Shown in pieces: positions 43,807 through 53,244 of a DNA stretch of 64,000 bases (positions within the stretch are counted from its first letter, which is position 1; each line of letters starts with the position of its first letter). The notes under the pieces were generated by a model that saw only the letters and a list, made by a program, of their open reading frames with translations, was not told the origin of the DNA and ran no database searches. Origin of the DNA: JANMZO01 sp963763135 (GTDB lineage Bacteria; Actinomycetota; Acidimicrobiia; Acidimicrobiales; JANYDT01); assembly GCA_963763135.1 (NCBI GenBank), contig CAVXNJ010000011.1, positions 124,001-188,000 on the forward strand. The letters are read 5' to 3'. Made by a program: the position numbers and the translations under genes.

Positions 43807-45201
43807 TCAGTGGCCGGTCGGGGCCAAGCGTGCCGCCTGCAACGCAAGGTTGCGGGCCCGCTCGATGTCATAGTGCCGACGGGTGACGATGCGCTGGGCA
43901 TAGAGCCCGCCGCCCGCCTGAACGTTGGTGACGTTCTTCCATCCGCCGTACGAGTCCGCGGTGAGGTCACGGATGGCATGGAAGAGGCGGGTGCGGTACT
44001 CGCCTTCGCCTTTGTCGACGTTCGCGGTCATGTACTTCTTCGCGAGGCCGCCGACTTCTTCGTTCGCCAGATCGGAGATGGACGGAGCGGTCACCACGGC
44101 ACCACCGGCGATGTCGTGGAGATGGCGCACCATGAGGCTGTAGTTGGCCGCACCGGTGTACTTGCCGGCGTTGGTGTACAGCTCGTCGGGGAACACCGCG
44201 CCGAACGGGCCGGTCTTGGCATGCATCAGGCAAGCTTCCAGGCACGCGCGGATCACCGTGGCGTGGATGATCATCTCGGAGATCTTCTCCTTGACGTGGG
44301 CCTCACCGCCGAGTCCGTTGGCCTCTGCGATGAGATGGGCCAGTCCTACCAGCTGGTCGGCGCCATCGGCCATCGAGGAGAGTCCGCCGAGCCGCTCCCA
44401 CAGTCCCAGCGAATGGGCGAAGACGGCGGCCTGGCTGGTTTCCCCGTTGAGGAAGATGCGTTCGTTCGGAACGAAGACGTCATCGAAGATCACGAAGCCT
44501 TCGGGGTAGTTGTTGTCGCCCGAAACGGGGAAATCGCGCACGTCGGCATGGCGGGGCGCATAGGTGGTGTTGATGATCTTCACCCCGGGCGCATTCACCG
44601 GAATGACCGCGGCGATGGCGTAGTCCTCTTCGCCCGGCTTCATGGCCTTCGTGGGGATGGTGAGCAGTTCGTGTCCCAGCGAAGCGCCGGTGATGTGGAG
44701 CTTGGCCCCGCGCAGGACCACGCCGTCGCTTTGACGTGACACCACCCGGACGTACGCGTCGGGATCCTTCTGGCGACCGGGGGGAAGCGAGCGGTCGCCC
44801 TTGGCGTCGGTGATGCACTGCGTGATGCGTATGTCGCGCTTCTGCGCATCAGTGATGTACTCCTGGATGCCCTCGATGTACTGGGGGGCCGTCTCCTTGA
44901 TGCGTCCGGCGGCGGTGGCCAGCGTCATGAGCGACGTGTAGTTGACGTGGCTCATCATCCCGGACTGGTGGACGAGGTCCACCTTCTGGCGCAACTGTTC
45001 CGGAGTGGTCGGGATGCCCGCGAGCGGGCTCTTGCCGTCGACGGAATTCGCGAGCATCCAGTCGTATCCGGCGGCGCAGTGGCCGACGGCGATTCCGAGA
45101 AGTGGGTGGCCCGGAAGGTCCGGCACACGCTCCCCATCGAAGAAGGTTGCCCGGCCGTCGTCGAGCGAGGCCTTGTACTGATCACCGGTCATTAGTGCCA
45201 T
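43807..45201 (-). CDS. HpaB/4-hydroxybutyryl-CoA dehydratase family flavoprotein
   Basis: A 464-residue member of the 4-hydroxyphenylacetate 3-hydroxylase/4-hydroxybutyryl-CoA dehydratase fold. N-terminal MTGDQYKASLDDGRATFFDG, then VRVVSRQSDGVVLRGAKLHITGA (acyl-CoA dehydrogenase-like middle), VIFDDVFVPNERIFL, and the helical C-terminus. The [4Fe-4S] cysteines of the dehydratase are not evident, so a flavin-dependent monooxygenase seems likelier, but I cannot settle it. ATG 45201 with GGGAGACG upstream. Divergent from the ABC transporter operon with a TetR-type palindrome between them. Confidence 0.8.
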   Translation of the reverse strand: MALMTGDQYKASLDDGRATFFDGERVPDLPGHPLLGIAVGHCAAGYDWMLANSVDGKSPLAGIPTTPEQLRQKVDLVHQSGMMSHVNYTSLMTLATAAGRIKETAPQYIEGIQEYITDAQKRDIRITQCITDAKGDRSLPPGRQKDPDAYVRVVSRQSDGVVLRGAKLHITGASLGHELLTIPTKAMKPGEEDYAIAAVIPVNAPGVKIINTTYAPRHADVRDFPVSGDNNYPEGFVIFDDVFVPNERIFLNGETSQAAVFAHSLGLWERLGGLSSMADGADQLVGLAHLIAEANGLGGEAHVKEKISEMIIHATVIRACLEACLMHAKTGPFGAVFPDELYTNAGKYTGAANYSLMVRHLHDIAGGAVVTAPSISDLANEEVGGLAKKYMTANVDKGEGEYRTRLFHAIRDLTADSYGGWKNVTNVQAGGGLYAQRIVTRRHYDIERARNLALQAARLAPTGH

Positions 45202-45257
45202 TTTTCGTCTCCCAGATCGATTCCGCACACGTTGAGTTTGCTTTTGGAACTTTACCA

Positions 45258-45267
45258 AACGTTCGTT
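45258..45267. promoter_or_regulatory. Candidate TetR operator (AACG-TT-CGTT)
   Basis: A short inverted repeat, within AAACGTTCGTT at 45257-45267, lies in the 138-nt divergent gap between the HpaB-like gene and the transporter operon. The AACG/CGTT half-sites are common for TetR repressors. A cluster TetR gene lies at 51903. Confidence 0.4.
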
Positions 45268-45339
45268 AGATTTCCAATCGAGCCGCTCTTGCATTCCGCG
45301 TCGGCTCGAGACAATGCACACGCACTCAAGGGGGATATC

Positions 45340-47097
45340 GTGAACGATGAGTCAGACCAGGTTTTGTTCGCACATGGAGAAGGCGACGGGCCCGTAGCAC
45401 CGGGTACCTTCGGTTTCTCGCGGCGGGCTTTTCTCGCCGGCGGCGGCGCTCTCGCCATGTCGCTGTGGCGGAGCGAGGGGGCCGATGCGGCCACGTCCAC
45501 CGCGAAGAAGACGAAGAAGACCGTCGCGAAGGCGGTGCCGACCACCACGGCGAAGCCCGCGACTGCACCGAGCACGACCGTGGCCACCACGAAGGCAGCG
45601 CCATCCACTCCGGGGGCGCGGCCGGAAGCGAAGACCACCACGCTGACCATCGGCGTGCCGTCGCTGCAGGAGGCCTACGTCGACCCCCACTTCGCCGTGG
45701 GCGGTCTCGTGTTCCCGCTGCGCTGGGCCATCAGCGAGTTCCTCTACGCGCAGGACCAGGGTGGCAACTTTGTGCCGAACCTTGCCACCGGCTACACCCT
45801 CAGCCCGGACAAGCTCGCTTGGACCTTCAAGCTGCGCTCGGGCGTGAAGATGCACGACGGCTCCGATTTCACCGCCGCCGACGTGAAGACAGCCGTGGAT
45901 CGGATCCTGGCGGGCGCGGACTTCACCCATCTGGCGACGTTCAAGAGCTACGTCACCGGTGCCAGCGTGGTCGATCCGCTCACCGTGAAAATCACCACAA
46001 ACCGTCCGTACGCAACCCTGGTGTCCGACTCTCCGCCGCCCATCCCCACCGGCTACTACAACAAGGTCGGTGACGCGGCGTTCCGCAAGAACCCCATGTC
46101 ATGCGGCGCGTGGAAGTTCGTCTCCCAGGAATTGAACGCCAACGTCAAGTACGAGCGCTTCGAGGAGTACTTCGACCCGAAGCGCAAGCCCAACTGGAAG
46201 AAGCTCGTGTACGCCATCGTGCCCGACGAATCCAGCCGGGTGGCCGGTATCAAGACGGGTGCGCTGGACATTGCCTACGGCATCACGGCGAACACCGCGG
46301 CGGGTCTGGACAAGCAGGAGGGCGTTTCCATAGCGGAGATCCCCAACACGGGCATCGGCTACTGCATGATGCTCGACAACTACACGCCGGGCTCCAACTC
46401 GCCGCTCACCAACATCGACGTGCGCCGGGCGCTGCTCATGGCCATCGACCGCGAAGCCATCGCCAAGGCCATCTACAAGGGCTACGCGCGCGTCGCCACC
46501 AGCAATGTGCCGTTGATCATGCTCGGCTTCAACAAGAAGGCGCAGGCAGTCCCGTACTACCCGGACGAGGCCAAGAAGCTCCTGGCCAAGGCAGGATTCC
46601 CGTCGTTCACCGTTGACCTGAACCTGTATTCGTCCACTCCCACGCTGCCCGACATCCAGAAGCTGGCCGAGGCAATTGCCGCGTACTGGGGCCAGGTGGG
46701 CGTCACGGTGAAGCTCAACGTGGCCGACTCGGCGACGATCCTTCCGCAGTGGCGCAACAAGACCCTCAAGGGAGCGGGCATCATCGCTGGCCCGATGTTT
46801 TTCTACGACGAGCCGTCGCGCCTTGCGTCGTCGTTCTTCTCATCGAAAGCCGCGTACTCGACCGTCACGAGCAGCAAGCAGCTCGATGATCTCGTGAACG
46901 AGATCAACGAGGAGATGGACCAGGGCGGTCGTGCCATCCTCGGGCGCCAGCTCCAGGAGTTGCTCGACACGAACCTGTGGGGTCTTCCGCTGGTGACCGT
47001 GTCGAGCCTCGTAGCGCTGGGTCCGAACGTGGCGAAGTTCGAGTCGATGGAGTCCAACTCCTACGCCGGACCTCTCTACTGGGTCGTCGCGAAGTAG
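45340..47097 (+). CDS. ABC transporter substrate-binding protein (peptide/nickel/opine type), Tat-exported
   Basis: A 585-residue SBP_bac_5 (DppA-like) protein. The N-terminus has a twin-arginine signal FSRRAFLAGGGALAMSL, and a Thr/Ala/Lys-rich linker (residues about 60-95) precedes the binding domain. Family core: EFLYAQDQGGNFVPNLATGY, then FKLRSGVKMHDGSDFTAADV, and DVRRALLMAIDREAI. GTG 45340 has AAGGGGGATATC upstream; the longer TTG frame is discarded. First of a five-gene transporter operon (SBP, two permeases, two ATPases), spaced tightly. Ligand unknown. Confidence 0.88.
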   Translation: MNDESDQVLFAHGEGDGPVAPGTFGFSRRAFLAGGGALAMSLWRSEGADAATSTAKKTKKTVAKAVPTTTAKPATAPSTTVATTKAAPSTPGARPEAKTTTLTIGVPSLQEAYVDPHFAVGGLVFPLRWAISEFLYAQDQGGNFVPNLATGYTLSPDKLAWTFKLRSGVKMHDGSDFTAADVKTAVDRILAGADFTHLATFKSYVTGASVVDPLTVKITTNRPYATLVSDSPPPIPTGYYNKVGDAAFRKNPMSCGAWKFVSQELNANVKYERFEEYFDPKRKPNWKKLVYAIVPDESSRVAGIKTGALDIAYGITANTAAGLDKQEGVSIAEIPNTGIGYCMMLDNYTPGSNSPLTNIDVRRALLMAIDREAIAKAIYKGYARVATSNVPLIMLGFNKKAQAVPYYPDEAKKLLAKAGFPSFTVDLNLYSSTPTLPDIQKLAEAIAAYWGQVGVTVKLNVADSATILPQWRNKTLKGAGIIAGPMFFYDEPSRLASSFFSSKAAYSTVTSSKQLDDLVNEINEEMDQGGRAILGRQLQELLDTNLWGLPLVTVSSLVALGPNVAKFESMESNSYAGPLYWVVAK

Positions 47098-47107
47098 CCG
47101 GTAACCA

Positions 47108-48049
47108 GTGAGCCGATACATTGTGAGCCGCCTCCTGCAGGCGGTCCTGGTGCTGTTCGTAGTGGCAACGGTGGTATTCCTGCTGAGCCGGGCCAGCGGA
47201 AACACCGCTGCGCTCATGGCTCCGCCGGATGCCTCTGCGGAGGTCGTCAAGGAGATCGAGAAGAACCTCGGTCTGGACCGGCCGCTGGTGGTGCAGTACC
47301 AGCGGTACATGGGCAAGCTCGTGCGGGGTGATCTCGGCACGTCGTTCTCGTACCGAACCGACGTCCGCACGCTCCTGGCCACGGCCCTGCCCAGGACGCT
47401 CCAACTCGGTGCCGCGGCATTCCTGTTCGCCGCGACCTTCGGCATCACAATCGGCTCACTGGGCGCCCTGCGACAGGGAAGCGCAGTGGACAGCGTGGGG
47501 AAAGGGCTGGCCCTCATCGGTCAGTCCGTTCCCTCGTTCTGGCTGGGCATGCTCCTCGTGCTCGGCTTCGCAGTGCGACTCCGGTGGTTCCCCCCGTTCG
47601 GCCACGGGACCTGGCGCCATCTCATCCTCCCGGCCATCGCGCTCGGTGCGTACCCGCTCGCATCGCTCACCCGGCTCTCGCGATCCGCAGTGATCGAAGT
47701 GCTGCGGAAGGACCACACCCTCTTCGAGAGGTCCAAGGGTGTGACGCCGGGAAGGCTGCTGCAGCACATCCTGCGGAACGCATCGCTGCCCATCGTCACC
47801 TTGGCCGGCATCCAGTTGGGCACCATGTTCTCCGGGGCGGTCATCGTGGAGACGCTGTTCGCCTGGCCCGGGGTGGGCCAGGTGGCCATCCAGGCCATCA
47901 ACTCACGTGACTACAACGTCATCCAGGCGGTCGTGATCGTGAACACGGCGATCTTCGTGGCCATGCTGCTGCTGGTCGACATCCTGTACGTGTTCCTCGA
48001 TCCGCGGGTGCGTGGCAGCCGCCGCAGCGTCAGCGTGGCGGGTGCGTGA
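47108..48049 (+). CDS. ABC transporter permease (DppB-like)
   Basis: A 313-residue permease with six membrane segments. The conserved inner loop near the C-terminus is EVLRKDHTLFERSKGVTPGR, a form of the BPD_transp_1 EAA motif, followed by LLQHILRNASLPIVTLAG. The N-terminal SRYIVSRLLQAVLVLFVVAT and LGLDRPLVVQYQRYM are typical of DppB. GTG start 11 nt after the SBP stop; the end overlaps the next permease (GTGATGA). Confidence 0.9.
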   Translation: MSRYIVSRLLQAVLVLFVVATVVFLLSRASGNTAALMAPPDASAEVVKEIEKNLGLDRPLVVQYQRYMGKLVRGDLGTSFSYRTDVRTLLATALPRTLQLGAAAFLFAATFGITIGSLGALRQGSAVDSVGKGLALIGQSVPSFWLGMLLVLGFAVRLRWFPPFGHGTWRHLILPAIALGAYPLASLTRLSRSAVIEVLRKDHTLFERSKGVTPGRLLQHILRNASLPIVTLAGIQLGTMFSGAVIVETLFAWPGVGQVAIQAINSRDYNVIQAVVIVNTAIFVAMLLLVDILYVFLDPRVRGSRRSVSVAGA

Positions 48050-48948
48050 TGAACGTGTCCTCCGTCAACGATCCGGTTCTCCCCGCGACGGCCAAGCCTC
48101 TGGCACGTCGCCGTCGTCGTCGCCCTTCCATCCTGAGATATCCGCTGTTCTCGGGGGCCATCCTCGCGGTCTTCGGGTTCGCCGGCACCGTCGGCCCGTT
48201 GCTGACGACGCGCAAACCGTCGGACATCGACCTGGTTGCGTCGCTGCAGCCGCCGGTGGGCTTCGGGGGCACGTGGTCGCATCCTATGGGTACTGATGAT
48301 CTGGGGCGCGACGTCTTCACCCGCATGGTGCACGGCTCGCGCATCGCGTTGCTCGTCTCCCTCACCGTCGTGTTGGTGGCGGGCTTCATCGGTCTCACCG
48401 TGGCGGTGGTGGCGGGCTTCCGTGGTGGCCGCCTCGATGCGTTCCTCATGAGAGTCACGGACGCCAGCATGGCGTTCCCGGTGATCCTGCTGGCCATCGT
48501 CATCGTCGGCGTGTTCGGGCCGAGCACGCTGAACGTGGTGATCATCCTGGCGATGGCGGGATGGCCGAGCTATGCGCGCGTACTGCGTAGTGAGGTGCTG
48601 CGGGTGCGTACCCAGGACTTCGTCACCATGGCCCGCACCATGGGCGCGTCCAACCGCTGGTCGGTCGTCCGGCACGTCCTTCCCAACATCGCGCCCACAC
48701 TGCTGGTTCTCGTCAGCCTTCAAGTGGGCACGGCGATCATCGCCGAGGGGTCGTTGAGCTTCCTCGGCCTCGGTGTGCCGCCACCGGCGCCGTCGTGGGG
48801 CGGCATGCTCTCCGACGGCCGACGTTTCCTCGAGCAGGCCTGGTGGCTTCCGGTTGTGCCGGGCATCGTCTTGAGCCTTACGGTGCTGGCCGCCAACCTG
48901 ATGGGCGACTGGTTGCGCGTCCACAACGACCCCACGAGCAAGAGGTAG
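48046..48948 (+). CDS. ABC transporter permease (DppC-like)
   Basis: A 300-residue permease. The N-terminal part carries a basic cytoplasmic tail (ARRRRRRPSILRYPLFS). WSHPMGTDDLGRDVFTRMV and the EAA-loop region SEVLRVRTQDFVTMARTMGA match DppC. Five to six membrane segments. GTG 48046 overlaps the DppB stop; an ATG follows one codon on. The ATPase gene starts 3 nt after its stop. Confidence 0.9.
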   Translation: MMNVSSVNDPVLPATAKPLARRRRRRPSILRYPLFSGAILAVFGFAGTVGPLLTTRKPSDIDLVASLQPPVGFGGTWSHPMGTDDLGRDVFTRMVHGSRIALLVSLTVVLVAGFIGLTVAVVAGFRGGRLDAFLMRVTDASMAFPVILLAIVIVGVFGPSTLNVVIILAMAGWPSYARVLRSEVLRVRTQDFVTMARTMGASNRWSVVRHVLPNIAPTLLVLVSLQVGTAIIAEGSLSFLGLGVPPPAPSWGGMLSDGRRFLEQAWWLPVVPGIVLSLTVLAANLMGDWLRVHNDPTSKR

Positions 48949-48951
48949 GCC

Positions 48952-49950
48952 ATGCTCGACGTCAAGAACCTCCATGCCGTGTACTACGGCCAACGGAACG
49001 CTCCCGTGCCCGCGGTGCGCGGCATCGACCTAAGTATTGCCGCCGGCTCGGCACTCGCGCTCGTCGGCGAGTCGGGCAGCGGCAAGAGCACGGCTGCACT
49101 CGCCATCATGCGGCTCGTGCGCCACCCTATCGGTGACGTCACGCAAGGTCAGGTGCTGCTCGACGGGGCCGATCTCCTGGCCATGCGGCAGCAGCAGATG
49201 CGGCGGGTGCTGCGTCATGACATCGGCTATGTCCCCCAGGACCCCACCACTGCGCTCGATCCGCTCTACACCGTGCGTTCGCAGATCCTGGAATCATCGG
49301 AGCCCGGTACCAGAGCCGAGCGCGTCAGCGCGGCGGTCGCCCTGCTGGAACGACTCGGTGTCGGCGATGCCCAGCATCGCCTCACCAGCTACCCGCATGA
49401 GTTTTCGGGTGGCATGCGCCAGCGCGTGGCCATAGCCATCGCTTTGTCGAAGAACCCCAAACTGCTGATCGCCGACGAGCCCACCACGGCGCTCGACGTG
49501 ACCACCCAGCTGGGTATCCTTCGGCTCCTCGACGAACTCCGGCGCGAACGCGGTCTGGCCATGCTGTTCGTGACCCACGACCTGGCCGTGGCCCGTCTGG
49601 TGTGCCAGAACGTCGCCGTGATGTACGGAGGGATCGTGGTGGAGTCAGGTCCCATCGACACGGTGCTCAGCACGCCCCTGCATCCCTACACGCAGGCCCT
49701 CCTCGACTCGGCGGCCGACCGTGCTCCGGCGCGCACCCGCCTCAGGGCGATCCCCGGATCACCGCCGCCACTGACCGCTCTGCCGCCAGGATGCCCGTTC
49801 GCTCCGCGTTGTCCTGTGGCAACGCCCGAGTGCGAAGCCGTGGTCCCGGTGGTTGAACGGCACGGGTCCGTCGATGTGAGATGCATACGGCCGGGGGCTG
49901 CCGCCGGCGCCATGCTGTCGCAGTCCCGGGCCGAAGCGGTGGTCCGATGA
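48952..49950 (+). CDS. ABC transporter ATP-binding protein (DppD-like)
   Basis: A 332-residue ATPase. Walker A is VGESGSGKST, the Q-loop VPQDPTTALDPLY, the signature FSGGMRQRVAIAIAL, Walker B LLIADEPTTALD, and the H-loop FVTHDLAVARLV. The C-terminal oligopeptide/dipeptide transporter domain (PPGCPFAPRCPVATPEC) has the conserved cysteines. Overlaps the next ATPase gene by 4 nt (ATGA). Confidence 0.92.
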   Translation: MLDVKNLHAVYYGQRNAPVPAVRGIDLSIAAGSALALVGESGSGKSTAALAIMRLVRHPIGDVTQGQVLLDGADLLAMRQQQMRRVLRHDIGYVPQDPTTALDPLYTVRSQILESSEPGTRAERVSAAVALLERLGVGDAQHRLTSYPHEFSGGMRQRVAIAIALSKNPKLLIADEPTTALDVTTQLGILRLLDELRRERGLAMLFVTHDLAVARLVCQNVAVMYGGIVVESGPIDTVLSTPLHPYTQALLDSAADRAPARTRLRAIPGSPPPLTALPPGCPFAPRCPVATPECEAVVPVVERHGSVDVRCIRPGAAAGAMLSQSRAEAVVR

Positions 49951-50966
49951 GTGCGGTCCACGGGGCCCCGGTTGATCAACGGGTCGTTCTCTCCGCGAAG
50001 CAGCTGACGAAGATCTATCCAGCGCCGGGCGGAGGCACGGTTCACGCTCTCGCCGACGTGGACGTGAGTGTCCTCCGTGGGCGCACGCTCGGTCTCGTGG
50101 GTGAATCGGGCAGCGGCAAGACCACCCTCACGCGCATGCTGCTCGCTCTGGAGAAACCGACGTCGGGAACGGTGAGCGTCGACGGGCAGAGTATCGCCGA
50201 CCTCGGCGCCGACGATATGCGCGCATATCGACGGCGGGTGGCGGCGGTGTTCCAGAACCCGTACAGCTCGCTGGATCCCCGCATGCACATCTGGGACATC
50301 GTCACCGAACAGCAGGCCATCGACCGCACCGCCAACAAGCGTGAACGCCGGGCGCGGGCCGAGGAGCTGCTGGATCTCGTCGGCATCAGGTCCGAGTTGG
50401 CCGCCCGCTATCCCCACGAGCTCTCAGGTGGCCAACGGCAGCGGATCGCCATCGCCCGAGCGATATCCCAGGATCCCGACGTGATCATCCTGGACGAGCC
50501 GCTGTCCGCGCTCGACGTGTCGGTCAGTGCTCAGATCGTGAACCTCCTGCTGGACCTGCAGGAACGCATCGGTGTCACGTATGTGTTCGTCGGACACGAC
50601 CTGCGACTGGTGCGTCACCTCTGCCATGACGTGGCCGTCATGTACCGCGGACGAATCGTGGAGCAGGGTCCGGCCGACGAGGTGCTGGACGCACCCACCC
50701 ACCACTACACGGACGCCCTCGCCGAGGCGTCAGCGCTGCGAGCGCTGGCCCCGGTGGACGATGCCGACACGGCACCCACTCTGCTCGGTGCCGGCGCAGG
50801 GTGCGCATACCGCAACCGCTGCCCCGCGGCAGACGGGCAATGTGGTGCCGAGGATCCCCCCGCAGTCGTTATCGGCGCCCGGTCCGTCCGCTGTTTCCAT
50901 CCCCTCGACCCGACCAGGAGCACCAATGTCTTCAGCACCGACAACGTCAGGAGCACCAATGTCTGA
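49947..50966 (+). CDS. ABC transporter ATP-binding protein (DppF-like)
   Basis: A 339-residue ATPase. Walker A VGESGSGKTT, Q-loop VFQNPYSSLDPRM, signature LSGGQRQRIAIARAI, Walker B VIILDEPLSALDVS, and H-loop FVGHDLRLVRHL are all present. The C-terminal GCAYRNRCPAADGQC completes the oligopeptide domain. ATG 49947 (overlapping the DppD stop) is preferred over an earlier in-frame Met. Its end overlaps the nitronate monooxygenase start. Confidence 0.92.
   Translation: MSAVHGAPVDQRVVLSAKQLTKIYPAPGGGTVHALADVDVSVLRGRTLGLVGESGSGKTTLTRMLLALEKPTSGTVSVDGQSIADLGADDMRAYRRRVAAVFQNPYSSLDPRMHIWDIVTEQQAIDRTANKRERRARAEELLDLVGIRSELAARYPHELSGGQRQRIAIARAISQDPDVIILDEPLSALDVSVSAQIVNLLLDLQERIGVTYVFVGHDLRLVRHLCHDVAVMYRGRIVEQGPADEVLDAPTHHYTDALAEASALRALAPVDDADTAPTLLGAGAGCAYRNRCPAADGQCGAEDPPAVVIGARSVRCFHPLDPTRSTNVFSTDNVRSTNV
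50916..50964 (+). repeat. Duplicated ribosome-binding site and start codon
   Basis: AGGAGCACCAATGTCT occurs at 50916-50931 and again at 50949-50964, 33 nt (11 codons) apart and in the same frame. Either ATG could start the nitronate monooxygenase; the second gives the usual family N-terminus. Confidence 0.7.
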
Positions 50967-51906
50967 GGTGCGTTTCGACAACCGCGTGACCGAGCTGCTG
51001 GGGGTGGAGATCCCCATCCTGTCAGCGCCGATGGGATGGATCGCACAGCCAGCCCTGGTCGCGGCGGTGTCGGCCAGCGGTGCCATGGGCATGATCCCGG
51101 GCTCCATGGGCACCCCGGTGGTGCGCGACCACATCCGTCAGGTCCGCGACCTCACCGAGAAGCCCTTCGGGGTCAACCTGCCCATCGCATTCCTCAAGGA
51201 CCAGTCGATCATCGAACTTCTGGTCAACGAGGGGGTCCGCTTCGTGACGACGTCCGCTGGCTCGCCCGACGCGTTCACCAGCCGCCTGCGCGACGCGGGA
51301 CTTACCGTGTTCCATGTGGTGCCCAGCCTGAAGGCCGCCCGCAAGGCCGTCGATGCCGGCGTGCACGGGCTGGTCGTGGAGGGCAGCGAGGGTGCTGGGT
51401 TCAAGAGCCCGCGGGACGTGGCCTCGATGGTCCTGCTGCCGCAGGTGACCGCCAACGTCGACGTGCCGGTCATCGCTGCCGGAGGCATGGCCGACGGTGC
51501 ATCCATGGCCGCGGCGTTCGCTCTCGGCGCCGAAGGGGTCCAGATGGGCACACGAATGGTGGCCACCGTCGAGTCGGGCGTGCACGACAATATGAAGCGG
51601 GCCGTCGTCGAGGCCGACGAGACGGCGACCATGCTGATCAACCAGCACAACGGCCGTCCTGTGCGGGTGCTGCGCACCGGTTCCACGGCACCGTTCGAGT
51701 TGGCCACGGAGGGCAATCCGATGGCGCTGCTGGAGCGGATAGCCGAGCTGTACGAAGGGGGAGACCTCGATGCGTCGCTTCCCCAACTGGGACAGGTGGC
51801 GGGGCGGATCGCGTCGGTCGAGAAGGCCGCGGTGGTGGTGCAGACCACCGTCGACGAGTTCGCATCGGTGCTGGCACGTTTGGCCCTAAAGTATTACGTT
51901 CGATGA
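50959..51906 (+). CDS. Nitronate monooxygenase/2-nitropropane dioxygenase-like
   Basis: A 315-residue FMN TIM-barrel enzyme. TELLGVEIPILSAPMGW starts it. GVHGLVVEGSEGAGFKSPRD holds the FMN phosphate region, VPVIAAGGMADG and GAEGVQMGTRMVAT the later loops. Family members oxidise nitronates or act on enoyl substrates. AGGAG precedes ATG 50959, with an 11-codon longer alternative from the duplicated start. It overlaps both DppF and the TetR gene (ATGA), so it belongs to the transporter/catabolic operon. Confidence 0.85.
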   Translation: MSEVRFDNRVTELLGVEIPILSAPMGWIAQPALVAAVSASGAMGMIPGSMGTPVVRDHIRQVRDLTEKPFGVNLPIAFLKDQSIIELLVNEGVRFVTTSAGSPDAFTSRLRDAGLTVFHVVPSLKAARKAVDAGVHGLVVEGSEGAGFKSPRDVASMVLLPQVTANVDVPVIAAGGMADGASMAAAFALGAEGVQMGTRMVATVESGVHDNMKRAVVEADETATMLINQHNGRPVRVLRTGSTAPFELATEGNPMALLERIAELYEGGDLDASLPQLGQVAGRIASVEKAAVVVQTTVDEFASVLARLALKYYVR

Positions 51907-52740
51907 CCGATAGGCCACGTACCCCCCGCCCTCGGACCTCGACGAGCACGGCTTCGAAGAGCACTGCCCGGACGAGCACCGCCCGGATGAGCACTGCCCG
52001 GATGAGCACCGCCGCTGAGGCGGCGTCTGCCGCTGCTCCGAAGAGCAAGGCGCGCAAGTCGGCCAAGCGTGCGCCCTCAACGTACGCGGTCGAGCGCGAG
52101 GAGGAGATCCTCAACGCCGCCGCAGAGATCTTCTTCCGCAAGGGGTACGGAGCCACCAGCATGCAGGACATCGCCACGGCGGTCGGCATGTTCAAGGGCT
52201 CGCTGTACTACTACTTCGCGTCGAAGGAAGACCTGCTTTACTCCATCTCGCGGGCCATCCACGAGAGCGCCGCGGCCAATATGGACGCCGCCGAACGGAC
52301 CGCCGGTTCCGCCGAGGACCGACTGCGTGCGCTGGCACTTGGCCACATGCGGACGCTCCCCGGTCGGCGCGGCGTGGATCTCGGTCTTTTACTCGGAGTA
52401 CAAGCACCTCACCGGTCCCCGGCGCACGGAGATCGGCGCGGTTCGGCGCCGCTACGAGGCGTTCGTTCAGGAGCTCATCCGCCAAGGCCAGGCCGGTGGC
52501 GCGTTCTGTCCGGACCGCGACCCCGTCGTGATGGCCACCGCGGTGCTGACACTTCTCAACAGCAGCACCCTGTGGTCGGCCAACATCCACACCGAGACGT
52601 TCAGCGCCGCGTACGCCGAATTCGCGCTGGCCGGCCTCAAGTGCGATCACGTGCATTCCGGGAAGCGGGCTGCATCCGCGGCCACGCGGTCCGTCACGCA
52701 ACGTGTATCGAAGCGGGCATCGTCGCTGACGTCCAGTTGA
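51903..52740 (+). pseudogene. TetR family regulator, frameshifted
   Basis: From ATG 51903: a repetitive Ser/Thr/Ala/Arg-rich N-terminal tail (TSTARMSTARMST), then the TetR HTH (EEILNAAAEIFFRKGYGATS, IATAVGMFKGSLYYYFASKE). The ligand domain continues in another frame: GAAWISVFYSEYKHLTGPRR, then AVLTLLNSSTLWSANI. An extra C in the CCCC run at 52358-52361 explains the shift. The N-terminal extension of about 60 residues is unusual. Coupled to the monooxygenase (ATGA). Probable regulator of the cluster, perhaps via the repeat at 45258. Confidence 0.8.
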
Positions 52741-52833
52741 GTCCGACGTCGTCGGGGTGCAGCGAGCGCCAATCGACCTCGCTATGCGCCCGGAGCGGGC
52801 CTTACTGGTCTCACGCGCCGCTCGGCCAAGGGT

Positions 52834-53244
52834 CTACGAGTTGAGGACTGCGATCGCCTCGATCTCCACCAGCAGATCCGGCTCGGCCAGGGCGGAGACG
52901 CCGATCAGGGTGATGGTCTTCGTCGTGTCGATTCCGAGTGTGATCGCTGCCCGCCTGACGCCTTCGCCATATGCCGGTAGCTTCTCGGGGCTGAGGTCGA
53001 CGACGTAGACCGTGAGCTTTGCGATGTCAGCGAACGTCCCGCCGGCTGCCTCGACGCAAGTGTTGACGTTCGTGATGGCTTGTTCGACCTGCGCGGCCAG
53101 ATCGTTGGCTCCGACCGGCGTGCCTCCGGCGTCTCTGGCGACTTGGCCGGAAAGAAACACCAGTTTCGACCCGGTGGCGATGGCGACCTGGCGGTAACGA
53201 TCAGGGTTCGGGACACCGGCGGGATTTAGCAGTTCGATCGTCAT
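52834..53244 (-). CDS. RidA family protein
   Basis: A 136-residue RidA/YjgF trimer-forming protein. KLVFLSGQVARDAGGTPVG, then EQAITNVNTCVEAAGGTFAD, IAKLTVYVVDL and LIGVSALAEPDLLVEIEAIA are in the usual order. The canonical Arg of the deaminase site (position 105 in RidA, 'R(V)..') is replaced here, where VSALAEPD is read, so imine deaminase activity is uncertain. Start ATG 53244. Confidence 0.83.
   Translation of the reverse strand: MTIELLNPAGVPNPDRYRQVAIATGSKLVFLSGQVARDAGGTPVGANDLAAQVEQAITNVNTCVEAAGGTFADIAKLTVYVVDLSPEKLPAYGEGVRRAAITLGIDTTKTITLIGVSALAEPDLLVEIEAIAVLNS

Noticed and set aside
51036..52844. 602-codon plus-strand ORF across monooxygenase and TetR
   Set aside because: Only its middle part (from 51903) has a known domain, in the first half of the TetR gene; the rest is a shadow.
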